Source: Chrysogorgia sp. JL179-B06
Taxonomy: Eukaryota; Cnidaria; Anthozoa; Scleralcyonacea; Chrysogorgiidae
Direction: 5' to 3'
Assembly: GCA_035772405.1 (NCBI GenBank)
Contig: JAYKKM010000057.1
Location: forward strand, 976,632-1,040,631
Length of the DNA stretch: 64,000 nt
Shown: piece after piece, positions 52,858-63,500 of the stretch
How the letters are laid out: each line of letters begins with the position of its first letter
Numbering within the stretch: the stretch's first letter is position 1
The notes under the pieces: generated by a model
What the model was told of the DNA's origin: nothing
Databases searched by the model: none
Seen by the model: only the letters and a program-made list of their open reading frames with translations
Made by a program: the position numbers and the translations under genes

Positions 52858-54104
52858 ATGAACACTAATGAAAAAGAGTTGCTTCCTGGATATAGACGTC
52901 GTGAAATATCTGCTATCAAAGGCACAAGAACCCGTCACGTTGTGACACTGAACCCTAACAAAGCCAATCCAGGGGAGGAGTTTATACATCGATATCCCCA
53001 AAACAAAGGGTAACACTTGTTTGGTACCCTCTAGTCTCCATCTTCTATTCGACTTTAAGAGTTCGAACGTGAAATCATGGTTTCTTAACAACCTTTCGAG
53101 ACTACTACTTGAGGAGACTGGTGGTAAAACTAGCAGGTGAGACTGTGTACGACAACAGTGGTGAAAGCGTCATCAGTACGTACAAAGACCTCTGGAAATC
53201 TAACAGTGAGCGAGACCAGATGGTTGAATATGGTATAGCAAACGAGAACATTCGAAAGTTAATCTCGAAGGACGACAGTGGCGCAGCCAGTGGAGACACA
53301 CAAAAAGTTAGTGATGGTCTGATGTTCTCCATCTATAACACTAAACAAAAGATTCAAATCGACAAGATTCTAGAAGATCAGGGTCTATACGCACCATACA
53401 ACATGAACAACAATTTCAGGTATATAATCACACTCCCCAAAGCAACCGATATTATGGTGGCTCAATCTAACGAGGCTGTGGCTGGTTATACGTTAGAGAA
53501 CATTGAGTTGGAGTACGAAACTATCGAGAAATCAAGAGATTGCTGATGAAGTATCATCTCTATATGCATCTGGTAGGTCTCTATCATATGAACACATCAC
53601 ACTAATGAAGACTGTGGAGTGGGATAAAGGAATCACACTAGTGAACGAGAATATTAATCTACCAAGAAAATCGATGAAATCTATCGTTTTACTCTTCACA
53701 AACAAAACAAGAACTGATAGTGAAGAGTTCGTCCTATCCAAACATAGAGTCAGTCAAACTCACCATAGAAGGTGTGCCGAACATGGTCTACAGTCAAGGA
53801 ATACCGAAATCAAGACTCTGGGGAGAAGCGAAAAGACTATTCGGACAAGGACTAGACTCCGACCAGTATATGACTACCCAAAAGTTTTACAAAGACGGTT
53901 TCGCTTTGGTTGTTGACCTTAGATCTATCGAAGATAACGTGAAAGTTTGCAACTGGAAAAAAGATTGTGAACACTCAGTCAGGAATATTGATGGAAATCA
54001 ATAAAGAAGTCACGACAGCGAACGTTATGTGTAGAATATTTCGTGCTCCTCCGATGGTCTCGTAAAACCTCATCAACAACGATCTACAATCAATCCAGTA
54101 CTAA
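52858..54104 (+). pseudogene. Candidate major capsid protein, five frameshifts
   Basis: MNTNEKELLPGYRRREISAI begins right after TTATAATATAGT. Sense runs through six frame segments (shifts near 52990, 53105, 53525, 53720 and 53975) including LVPSSLHLLFDF, VYDNSGESVISTYKDLW, DGLMFSIYNTKQKI, SLSYEHITLMKTV, ENINLPRKSMKSIVLLF and VKLTIEGVPNMVYSQGIPKS. I recognise this as the most abundant structural-type protein of cnidarian Polintons. Length (about 415 residues), beta-rich composition and its place between the virion genes and the ATPase fit a double jelly-roll capsid, which remains an inference from context. Confidence 0.6.
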
Positions 54105-54121
54105 ACATATAGTATTTCTAT

Positions 54122-54744
54122 ATGAAAACACCTTTTAACATGCTGATTGTTGGTATGACAGCCTGCGGTAAAACGTACTAACTCTCTTGGATATGATAGA
54201 GAAAGACTACACGAATCACTTCGATTTCATCATTCTTATATGTCCAACATTTGAATGGAACAAAACGTACACAGAGTGGAAATACTTGAGAGACCCAGAC
54301 TTTATCGCTATTCAGTGTGAGCAAGATAAGGTCAACGTAGTCCTCAAACACGTGACTGACACTTACAAAGGTACCAATTCACTAATAATACTAGATGACT
54401 GTGCTGGTGGGCAGGACGGTAAAAACAGAACAAGCGAACTAGTTAAACTAGCCTTTTAGCGCTAGACATTACAACCTATCCACGATAGTCATAACACAAC
54501 AACTAACCTCAATTAGTAAACCATATCATGAGAACATCTCAAAGTTAGTAACATTCTACAAACCCTAACAGAAACGATATGAAAATTATCGTAGACGATT
54601 ATCTCAACGGAGTCGATAAAGAGGAAATTCAGAAAATAATAAAACAGTTGAAAGACAACGGAGTACGCAAGATTGGAGATACTTCTAAGACACTCATACG
54701 AAATAGTTATTCCGCTAAAAACAAAACATATCGTATTAGTATAG
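54122..54744 (+). pseudogene. FtsK/HerA-like DNA packaging ATPase (frameshifted)
   Basis: MKTPFNMLIVGMTACGKT contains the Walker A motif GMTACGKT at residues 11-18. A frame change near 54180 leads to HFDFIILICPTFEWNKTY, FIAIQCEQDKVNVVL and the Walker B strand SLIILDDCAGG (about 54382). Shifts near 54455, 54550 and 54660 follow. The spacing of the Walker motifs, the LLCPTF-like strand and about 207 residues match the A32-type packaging ATPase of Polintons and giant viruses, which pumps DNA into capsids. It follows the candidate major capsid gene by 17 bp. Confidence 0.85.
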
Positions 54745-54747
54745 GAC

Positions 54748-55299
54748 ATGCCAAAACGTAAGACAAAAAATCTCGAGACAATTGACGAACTCATTGAAGA
54801 CATACAAGAAGCAGAACAGGAAGTGATCGACGAACCACAAATCGAACACACCACAAGTTGACGACACCCCGCAAACTGATGTAGACAAGAAACGAAACGA
54901 ACTAAGAAGACTCTCAGAGGACGGTGAGATAGACCAATCCGTCGCTTATCTTAAAAAGGCCTCAGCTAAAGTTATCAATAAGATCTATGAAGAATGGGAG
55001 GTAAAAAGAATGGAGAAAGCGAACATGTTCCCTCTGTGACCTTTTAATAAGCAAGTTCGCCCACGCGTTAGGAGGGTTCAACGCTATTGAGTCACCTGAA
55101 AAGCTCGGAAAACGAGTTGATTACTGACCAGCTACTAAAAAGAGATGTAGAGAAGTTTATATCATATATATCCCCCTACCTCCCTTGTCTAGGGTTGTTA
55201 TCAGGTGGATTAACAACTAGTAAACACGTATTTAGCCATATGGCTAGAGGGGAAATCCCCGAGGGGGAACCCCCGAGTGAAGGAGACAGTTCTACCTAA
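54748..55299 (+). pseudogene. Conserved Polinton protein of about 180 residues (frameshifted)
   Basis: MPKRKTKNLETIDELIEDIQ opens three bases after the ATPase stop. Acidic residues follow, then in new frames RNELRRLSEDGEIDQSVAYL and VINKIYEEWE, and a C-terminal ISPYLPCLGLLSGGLTTSKH ending in an acidic GEPPSEGDSST. The hydrophobic LPCLGLLSGGL stretch is a short membrane-type segment. I know similar proteins from the same place in cnidarian Polintons, without function. At least three frame breaks. Confidence 0.55.
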
Positions 55300-55348
55300 T
55301 TACAACAATTTACAAAACGACCTAAAGACATGAATATATACTAACTTA

Positions 55349-55609
55349 ATGAGTGTAGAACGTCAGGAGTCAGTGGAGGAAAAGACAGCGAGACTCAACA
55401 AAGAGTTGTTATTTATCTACCAGGTTAGAGAGATCAAACGACAACTCTTCGCTAAGACTAGCTTAGAACGTGAGGAACTAGACGAGAGGTTTAAACACAC
55501 TGTACTCGGGAAAAGGATGACCAGTCACTACAGAGAGTTGCAGCTTCTACGTACTAATACTCGAAAAAAAAATACTTTGGGAAACGCGTGTGATGGTTTT
55601 CGAGTCTAA
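55349..55609 (+). CDS. Small coiled-coil protein at the right end (86 residues)
   Basis: MSVERQESVEEKTARLNKEL starts an intact frame rich in Glu, Arg and Leu with heptad spacing and no Cys. It ends 18 bp before the inner arm of the right terminal hairpin. GACATGAATATATACTAACTTA precedes the ATG. Unlike its left neighbours it has no frameshift. It resembles other terminal small Polinton ORFs only in size; function unknown. Confidence 0.55.
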   Translation: MSVERQESVEEKTARLNKELLFIYQVREIKRQLFAKTSLEREELDERFKHTVLGKRMTSHYRELQLLRTNTRKKNTLGNACDGFRV

Positions 55610-55627
55610 TTTATTTCGTCTCGTTTT

Positions 55628-55730
55628 AGTAGTCCTCGAAAGTGGGGTTAACAGCGAATTTTTAAATTTTGATTGCGAAGCATGAAAAAAATGGAAAAAA
55701 TGCGCTGGTAGCCCCACTTTCTATACTACT
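55628..55730. repeat. Right Polinton terminus: TIR within a 103-bp fold-back hairpin
   Basis: The outer 43 bases (55688-55730) are the inverted copy of the left TIR. An inner inverted counterpart, AGTAGTCCTCGAAAGTGGGG and then TTAACAGCGAATTTTT, lies at 55628-55670, so this end also folds back. The inner copy resembles the inner arm at the left end (CGCTGTTAACCCCACTTTC) more than the outer TIR: inner arms are TTAACAGCG, outer ones CTACCAGCG. Confidence 0.9.
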
Positions 55731-55736
55731 CCTAAG
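55731..55736. repeat. Polinton target site duplication, right copy
   Basis: CCTAAG directly after the right terminus, identical to 38898-38903. Confidence 0.95.
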
Positions 55737-55960
55737 TGTCATAGCTGGTGGCCGATACCACGAGCTGATAATGAAAGACTTAGCTTTAGGTTTAAAAATT
55801 TCAGCAGTTATGATCTCTAGACCTTCGTGATCTAGATCAGACCTATGTTTATAGTTAATTGAATCTCTGATGTACATAGCTACACCACCACCATGTCTAT
55901 TTCTATCCTTACGGATAATTTCATATCCATTGTAGTTTGTTGTCTGTAACGATGTCACAA
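55737..55960 (-). pseudogene. LINE endonuclease, 5' piece displaced by the Polinton
   Basis: On the minus strand: TSLQTTNYNGYEIIRKDRN, then HGGGVAMYIRD, AEIFKPKAKSFIISSWYRPP. NGYEIIRKDR..HGGGVA is the N-terminal to middle part of an APE-type endonuclease (the GGGVAxY signature), and SSWYRPP is the next conserved block. The frame stops at the Polinton right end and continues at 38903 on the other side. The extreme N terminus, with the first catalytic glutamate, is missing near 55960, where a plus-strand LINE fragment starts. Confidence 0.8.
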
Positions 55961-55969
55961 ACCTAGAGA

Positions 55970-57570
55970 TAGACTGGTTAAATTATAAAACAACAAGAAA
56001 CAAAGTTAATATTCAGCTAAAAAATGCCAAAAAAGATTATTACTCCCACTAAATTGCTGGTAAAAAAAACACAACCCTAAAGAGGCGTGGAAAACTATAA
56101 ACAATATATTAGGTAAACAAAGCAAACCAACAGTAGTAAGAGTTAAAATTAGATGAAAATAGCTTGACACATACAAAGATATTGCAGAGGGCTTTAATGA
56201 TTATTTTTCAAATATTGGCCCTGATCTAGCTAGCAAAATTGATTCGTCAAATTTCAACTTTGAAACGTATATTGAAAATGCTAAATCAGAATTCGCTGCA
56301 TTCCAGCCAGTCACTGTCAAGGAGGTCTACCATCTCTTACTTTGTCTCTCCAGCAATAAAGCTACTGGAGTTGATAAGATTTCTTGTAAAATTATTAAAA
56401 TAGCTGCACCTACCATTTCAGATTCATTGACATACATATTCAATCAGGCTATTACTTTATCCCTTTTCCCTGATGAATGGAAAACAGCTAGAGTAATACC
56501 TCTTATAAAAATGGCCAACGAAACGTGCCTGGAAATTACAGACCAAATTTCAGTTCTGCCAGCCATTAGCAGAATTATGGAACAAATTCTATATGATCAA
56601 CTATATAATTATTTAACTAAATTTGGACATCTAAGCGATTGTCAATTTGGTTTTCGAAAATTTCACTCTACAGTCACAGCATTACTGGACTGTACAATAC
56701 TGAGTGGTATATGAATTTAGACTGGAAAAAGTTCAACCCAGTAGTCTTCACTTAAAGAAAGCCTCCAGTTTTCTCAATAGAATTTGATGAAAGGGCAAGC
56801 TATATCTTTTCTCAAATATTTACAGAGTTTATGTTAATTGGTTCTAAACAAATGTTTAGAAGTATTTCAAATTTGAAACTAATGTTAAAATTGGAGAACG
56901 AATCAGTTAAACAAGTTTATGAATCCAAAACTCTTGGAGTGACAATTGACCAGCATTTATCTTGGAGTAGTAACACTGAGAATGTTTGCAAGAAAATAAC
57001 ATCCGGTATATCGGCTCTTAGACGACTGAAAGAATTTGCTGATAAGCTTTCTTTCTGTGTATAATGCTATTGTTCGGCGACATACCCATTACTTCGATTA
57101 CTGCATGGGAAGTGTGGGATGTGTTTGGACGAAACCACAATAAAAAAAGATCTCCAAAATTACAGCTGCTCGGATTATTATGAATATGAACCAATGACAC
57201 AGATAATTCTGTTGCTCTGCAAGCAATTGGGCTGGAAGCAGACAACCCTGTAAAACAGAAAGAAAGAAAGGGAAAGTTATAAAATACTGTACAAATTATT
57301 AAATAAATTGGGATTCCTAAGTCACGCACTAATCTTTTCACAATATAAAGGTGAGGAAAACAAGAGTCATCACCTTCTGGACATTTCAAGTAGCCTTTGT
57401 TTGTGTGACCACAACCGCGTACTAATAATATGAAAAAAAGTTTCATGTTTGACGGAGCCTCACCTTTGTGAAGTCTATTCCAAAAGAAATTAGAGAGAGA
57501 GCAAAATCCCTTTCGAAAGAAAATTCGCTGCTCCCACATTGATTGGATAGTAAATGACAACTGTTTGAAG
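55970..57570 (+). pseudogene. Second LINE fragment (CR1/L2-group) in opposite orientation
   Basis: Plus-strand sense begins with a linker (KAWKTINNIL-like, near 56085), then SNKATGVDKISCKIIKIAAP and FPDEWKTARVIPLIK. An LDPTAxxRPI-like region degraded to QISVLPAISRIMEQI and the motif FGFRKFHSTVTALLD follow. The catalytic DD region is lost in a deletion near 56715-56830. Thumb sequences follow (SVKQVYESKTLGVTIDQHLS, SGISALRRLKEF), then, with several breaks, SLWNSIPKEIRE-like coding to about 57540. A minus-strand open frame over 57018-57599 is its antisense. Confidence 0.7.
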
Positions 57571-60500
57571 TACTGGTACCTGTAAATATAGATTATCACT
57601 GTATAATAGTTAGGTAACTTAGATGTTATCTAATACATAATAAGTTTTTATCTGTATATTTTTGCAACACTGCCCCCCATGGGAGAATCAGCTATCGGTT
57701 TGTAGTGATGGGTCAGCGTGTTATAAATTAAGTTTTCTATCTATTCTTCCCCTCCTGATGCCCGGTACGTGTGAATGTAGATGCAGGGCATGTCGTTCCA
57801 ATGGCGATGGGGTTCAGAGAAACAATTTTGCGGATTCTTTGCTAGCCGTGTTACCAGGGAAGAAGCGATCTCCAAATAAACACACATGATAAACAATATG
57901 CACCTATCTTTAGTAAGCATGTGAATAGCAAAGCCAAGGAATATAATTCGAGCCAATTAATTTGAAATTTCCTCACCACTTAGTCTTAGTGTAAAATTAT
58001 GATTGCTTGTCTGGCCGAAATTCATGTTCTAAATTAAATTACAAACTACAAAGGCAACATCAAAAATTCATTAATAGTAATTTAGATTTTTCCTCAGAGG
58101 TTAAACCTGAGGGAGTACTAGTGCTTTGTGGTGTCTTAACACTAACCTGGAAGTGCTAGGTTTACTAAGCTGTTGAATGGCAAGTGCTGCAGGAGAAGAA
58201 AAATGTCTCATTAGGTGCCTTGTGAAATGTTGGATTCACAATGGGTTTTTCTGCCACTTAGAAATACTAGCATCAGGTTTTTTGTTGACATTTTCTTAGA
58301 AGAGAATGGGAGTTAGCTGACAGATTGTTCGTTTCTGCTGATGAGGATGAAAAAGAAGAGGAACAAAGGTGGATTTGGATCGGAAAGTTTTCTCCAGGAT
58401 TACATAGTACCTTGTGTCGTAACAGAATAAAATATGAAGGGTCAATCTAAACCTGTTTTAGCATTTAAGGAGTGGCTGAACCATAGCGGTTAAATAAGAA
58501 GTTTAAAACACTTTGCGCTCCACAATACAGGGTAATTCGTAAAAAAATGTTTCTATGGTACAACAGAAGGACAGAACCTAGTGAATACAAAGAAATGGAT
58601 TGACCACTTTCCTAATCATTACAATTTAAAAATGGCCTCCTGTTTTTAACCAAGTCATCTGTTGGTCAACAAACCTGTGTCTAAAACTCTGTTCCAGAAA
58701 CAGACATAGGTAAAAGTATTATTGAATACTTTTTCTGGAAGTAACTCCGCGATGCTCATCTATAGCAGATCGAAAAGCAGGGGTGTTTGACAAAAAGCTC
58801 AATTTGAGGTCCAAGGCTCTCAATCGTTTTGCACTAGATCTGTTGTCACCTACCAGTACCAACAACGCCTCAGATCTAAAAAAAAACAACACCAGATAAT
58901 TCATTTAGTCAAATATTATACAAGATACTTAAGGTGGAAATAGTTAACAAACTAGTTTACACCAACCAGACAGGCGACCAGTCAAATATGCTTACTCTAT
59001 TGTCGTATTGTATAGCTATTTCACATGAGCATGTTACAAGCCCAGAACCATGCGGTCTAAGGCGACTATATTACCGTGTAAACCAAAAGTTCTAACAAAC
59101 AATGCCATATATGGTCCGTGTGAAATCGATATAATAAATTATAAAGAGATCTTAAATAGAAATCCTATCACTAACTATGAGAATGTAACAAATGCTGACA
59201 ATGCGGTAATACGATTTAAATATTAATAACTTTTAACTTTTGTGACTGCAGAATTATGCTAATACAGTATAGTCGAATATTAAAATGTGCCAGACTATCA
59301 ATAACACGGCGCACAGCTTGATGCCTGGTTAATACACTTTCAAAACTAAAAATATATGACTATAAAAGCATAAATTTTCTCTACCTTATTGCAGTTGCAA
59401 GCCTTGTTTTTCCGAATCTTGAACATACTTTCGGGATGTAGTTCCTCTGCACCAAAATTTCTACCGACGCGCTTCTAATCCTCCGTGTTGTTGATGGCGC
59501 TCAATAGCTCGTTCAACAGTACTGCCCCCCCCCCCCCACTAACGTGAAGCGTTGACCGTCTTCTCAACGGTCCCGACATACAAACGTTCTAGAGAATCTA
59601 AATTACGTATTGCCGCAAATGCGCAACGTGGACCATTGTCGTAAATGTTTTATGAGACATCGCCTTGGTTCAAATTCGCTCTATATTTAACTTTCTCAAG
59701 GTAGAACCTTCGAATATTGAACTTTCGCGTTGGCAAGGCAGCGACCAGAAGGCTGTTATAATCATGCCAGTAGGTGCGAAAAAATCTAGCCAAGAACAGT
59801 GTTCGGAATTATTTTAAATTGATCCAATCAGAAGACGCATTATAGAAGCCCCGGATTGTGTAAATCCGTCAAAACTCCCCACACGATCCGGATTGCAAAA
59901 TGGTCGTAATCCATGGAGATGAGCGGTATGCCACCAATCAGATAGCAGAATTCTGACTCAGATGCCGTCGAAACTGATGCGGAAGACCGCTGTTTCTTGT
60001 CGGAGGAAACATTACTTTACCAGAAACTCTGCCGGGAGCATAAAACTTAACTGGAATATTAATATAACTCTGCTTGGCCGCTGTAGATAACTGGGAGTAT
60101 AATGTTAATTTTTTTTGTTTTCATTTTAACTCTGCAATTTTTACTCTCAGTCGCACAACTGATTTGGAACGACCCCTAGATCTGCCCTCTGTAAGGGTAA
60201 GATTACTTGGTGCGTGCAGTGGCGGATCTAGACAGGATCAACTGTATCACACGATACAGTCAGGACACGATACAGTCAGATTTTAAAACTTAATAATCTA
60301 AATAATTGAAAAATAAATTAAAATTCGAAATGTTAAATTTTGCGGCGAGGTACCTTTTTTCCAAACAATTACATCATTTTCAATATCTTTAGATGGTTGC
60401 GCAATTTTATTTTTACGGAAGGTGGTTTAATATGCACTTCTGCGGTCCAATTCTACAATCATTAATTTCAGCGTCGAGACGAAATTCGTGTCTTGAAATT

Positions 60501-63500
60501 CGAGCCCGCGAAAAATTGTCCGTGAAGATCGCAATTCCTACCAACATGGTTCCTTTACTCCGCGCAAAATGCGCGCTCCGAAGGCCGTCTCGATTCGTTA
60601 ATGGCGATGTTTTAAACTACCGATGACCTTCCGACGGATACAGTTGTGCTAATTATTAGTAACTAGTATCGCACACATTCCGCATACAGTTAATCGTCAT
60701 AGAGCTGTATCAAAACCCAATCAAATAACGCCACTTTCTGATTACATTCCGATTATAGTGGACTGTATGCCGGCCGTGGCCTTGATCTGAGGACCTAAGG
60801 CTTAGGATGTATGCCAAGTCGATGGTGTGATTTATCCTAGTTTACAAGCTCACGACTTCTAGTCGAGGGCGCAACTCATGTTTTAACCATGGCATTGGCA
60901 ACAATGTACAGACAAACAGCTACTGTGGTGTCTTGGTTAATACAAGTTAGTTCGTCCCCGGTGGAAAAGGCGAGTTAAGGATTACTCCCCGTCTTAAGCG
61001 CGATTGCGAAGAAGTTACTCTAACAGCCGAAATTGAGACGAAAATCGCCAGGTGCCAATATGCGTGTTTCTCTATGGCAAATTTTTTTGTTCGCGAAGGA
61101 AGACAAGTTTCCTCGCGCAACCAGGAAGCGCGCGAATTCTAAATCAGCAACCAGTGAGGTAAGATCTTGAATAATAAATATTTTAAGTAGCTCTATCTAA
61201 TATTATCAGATGGCACTAAATGTCGAATATGCTTAATGAGTGATCTGTCCGTGATAATGTTTTAATAGCGTAATTGATTCAATTTGATTAAAACGAAATA
61301 AGTACTGCTTTATATTATTTTTTACAGTGTTCAACCGACTTCAATCTGACTTGAACATTCTGAATATGCTTATAAATTAAATAAATAGCTTTTCGAAAAT
61401 GACTCAGCCAACTGACTGAGGCTGTTATAAATGTTATGCTGTAGTGTTGTTATATGAACCGGTGTTTCAGTGTTCAAATGTTTTATTATACTAAGTCAAA
61501 GACACTCAGTGCTGTCATCGAGTGACATTGTAAATGTATAAACATTAGGGGAAAATTGGTGCAATATAATTTCTTAGTCTTTCACTCTTTCTTACTCTAA
61601 CTAGTTTAAAGTACAATGTGCCAAATCGATTCCCAATTCGAATGGTTAATATTCTCTATAAACCTAATACATAAATATGTATTATTTTAATTTTTATAAT
61701 ATTATGTCTATAGCTTTGCTTATTTAGCCTAGTTAAACTGGAGAACAGAGTAATAGTATTATAATGAATGATTTTATTTATTTATTTATTTATTTATAAA
61801 AGTATTCAGTATTGACAGAAAGAACCATATAAATCATAGTCAGGACAACAGACTGATGATTGAACCAAATTGCCTAGATATCTGATTCTGGCCCTGAATC
61901 TATGTACATGTACAGTATTAACAAATGTGGCCTATTCCTCTTGATTACCTTTAGAACTACAGGAGATGCCAATGGCCTTTATAATGCATGTGTCTAGTTG
62001 CATTATGTGGTTATGAGACCATGGCGATGTTACCGTTCGGTGCCTAACCAGCATTGAGCTTTACAGAAATGCCTCAATTTTTATTCTGAGCACCCTTTGG
62101 TTGCTCAACACATAATAAAGGTGCATTTAAATGGTAGGGGAAATGGCTCTGTTTGCTATGTTGCTTGTCAGATTTTGCATTGAAAAGCGGTGAGAAAGGA
62201 TGATCCTTCGGAAGGCGAGCTTTGCAGAAGCCCGTAACATTGCTCGTAACCACGAATACGCGTACATTTTTATGCAGGCGTTCTCTTTCGAGTGTGCTTC
62301 AACTTCCTAAATTGAAATCATACTATCCGATTCCAACTACTGAAGTCCATACGCACGAAGAATCCAGTGATACCCAGGTTGTAGAAGAAAGAGATTCGCT
62401 TTCCCGATTTTTTTTATTGCACCAGTTTCCCAAGAGAAGCAGCAGAGAATAATATTAGTGTGAAAATTCATAGTTTCCGATGTGCTGTCATGCCCATAGG
62501 AATATCTTAGAACAACAGTTATTGATCCCAACAAGGAAAAATCATTATGTTGCCCTTTGTCAGCCGACAAGTAAACGCCACTATGGCTGTGAGTCAAGAA
62601 CACTTCGTAATGAAGCCGTTATTTCCTCTTGTTACTTTTGAAATTATCGCCACCTAATGATGCTGAAGATGTTTTTGAATAATTCTTTTAATTTGACTCA
62701 TTCCAAGCAATCACCAGGTACGCCCCAATACGTGAAGGAGCCTATAAATTCCATCTGTAGCAGTTCGATTGCTCCAGGAGTTCAACCCTGATCTGAAGCA
62801 AGTCCTTATTGACCAAGCTATTGTGTAGGAAAAGAAAACCTGTTGATCCAAAGGGACCAAACGCCGCCCCAGAATGAACCTGCAACGAAACGGAAAAGTG
62901 TTAGTGTGTCCTTCAAGAACCACAAACACCAGTCGTTATCCAAGAGCGCACAACCAATGCACGCCAGTAATACAGTTTTCCTGTTCCTGATGACATTAGT
63001 AATTTTGTTGAACCCTACCTACGCCATTAACTGACCCAAAAGAAAAAAACATCTTCTCTGCAAGGTGTGAGGAAACCCCAACCGGAGCTTGTCTTTCCGG
63101 CGAAGGTGCAATAAACGAAAATGTCGGTTTGAGTGGTTGAAAAAAATTCCCATGGTTGGCGTGATGGGGGCAGGCTGTGTGAAGGGAGGTGTTGTGGGGT
63201 TTGGAGGAGAAAGGACCCATAATGGGAATAAAGCTACAAAGACCTTTGTGTAAAACACCTTTGAAATACTTGGAATAGCGCAGCATCCAGATTCCGTTGT
63301 TCCGGAAGAAAAGTCTCTCCCATCCATAAAACTGCAACTGTACGTGCATCTTTGATGTATGTCGTCAATGGAACAAAGATCCACACAAATTGAGGTAACA
63401 ACTGAACGAATTAAGACGGAAGCAAATTGAGGAGAATAGTAAAGGAAGCTCAAGTCAATTGTAGAAGGTGTTTAACGCTTGGGCAGACAAGCAGTAGCAT

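Larger units (their letters stand above)
38904..55730. mobile_element. Polinton/Maverick element, complete end to end
   Basis: The element is 16,827 bp, bounded by terminal inverted repeats starting AGTAGTATAGAAAGTGGGGC and by perfect CCTAAG duplications. It encodes the diagnostic set: protein-primed family B DNA polymerase, retroviral-type integrase with chromodomain, FtsK/HerA-like packaging ATPase, and candidate major and minor capsid proteins. Accessory genes include a BRO-N protein, a VRR-NUC-like nuclease and a VLTF3-like zinc ribbon. The adenovirus-type maturation protease was not recognised. Genes lie in three blocks: polymerase rightward, 43.2-49.6 kb leftward, 49.66-55.6 kb rightward. 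Many right-half genes carry frameshifts, so this copy is probably not active as read. Confidence 0.96.

Noticed and set aside
52858..54104. Programmed ribosomal frameshifting in the candidate capsid gene
   Set aside because: Five shifts in both directions at unrelated sequences, with no shared slippery site; indels are the simpler explanation.
57018..57599. Minus-strand ORF of 193 codons
   Set aside because: It is the antisense of the plus-strand LINE C-terminal region, whose SLWNSIPKE-type motif is recognisable.
60217..60236. hAT-type terminus CAGTGGCGGATCTAGACAGG
   Set aside because: The sequence looks like a hAT end, but no inverted partner or 8-bp duplication was found nearby.
62996..63453. 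Overlapping minus-strand ORFs of 117 and 144 codons
   Set aside because: They overlap each other in different frames, have no family signature, and could be chance.
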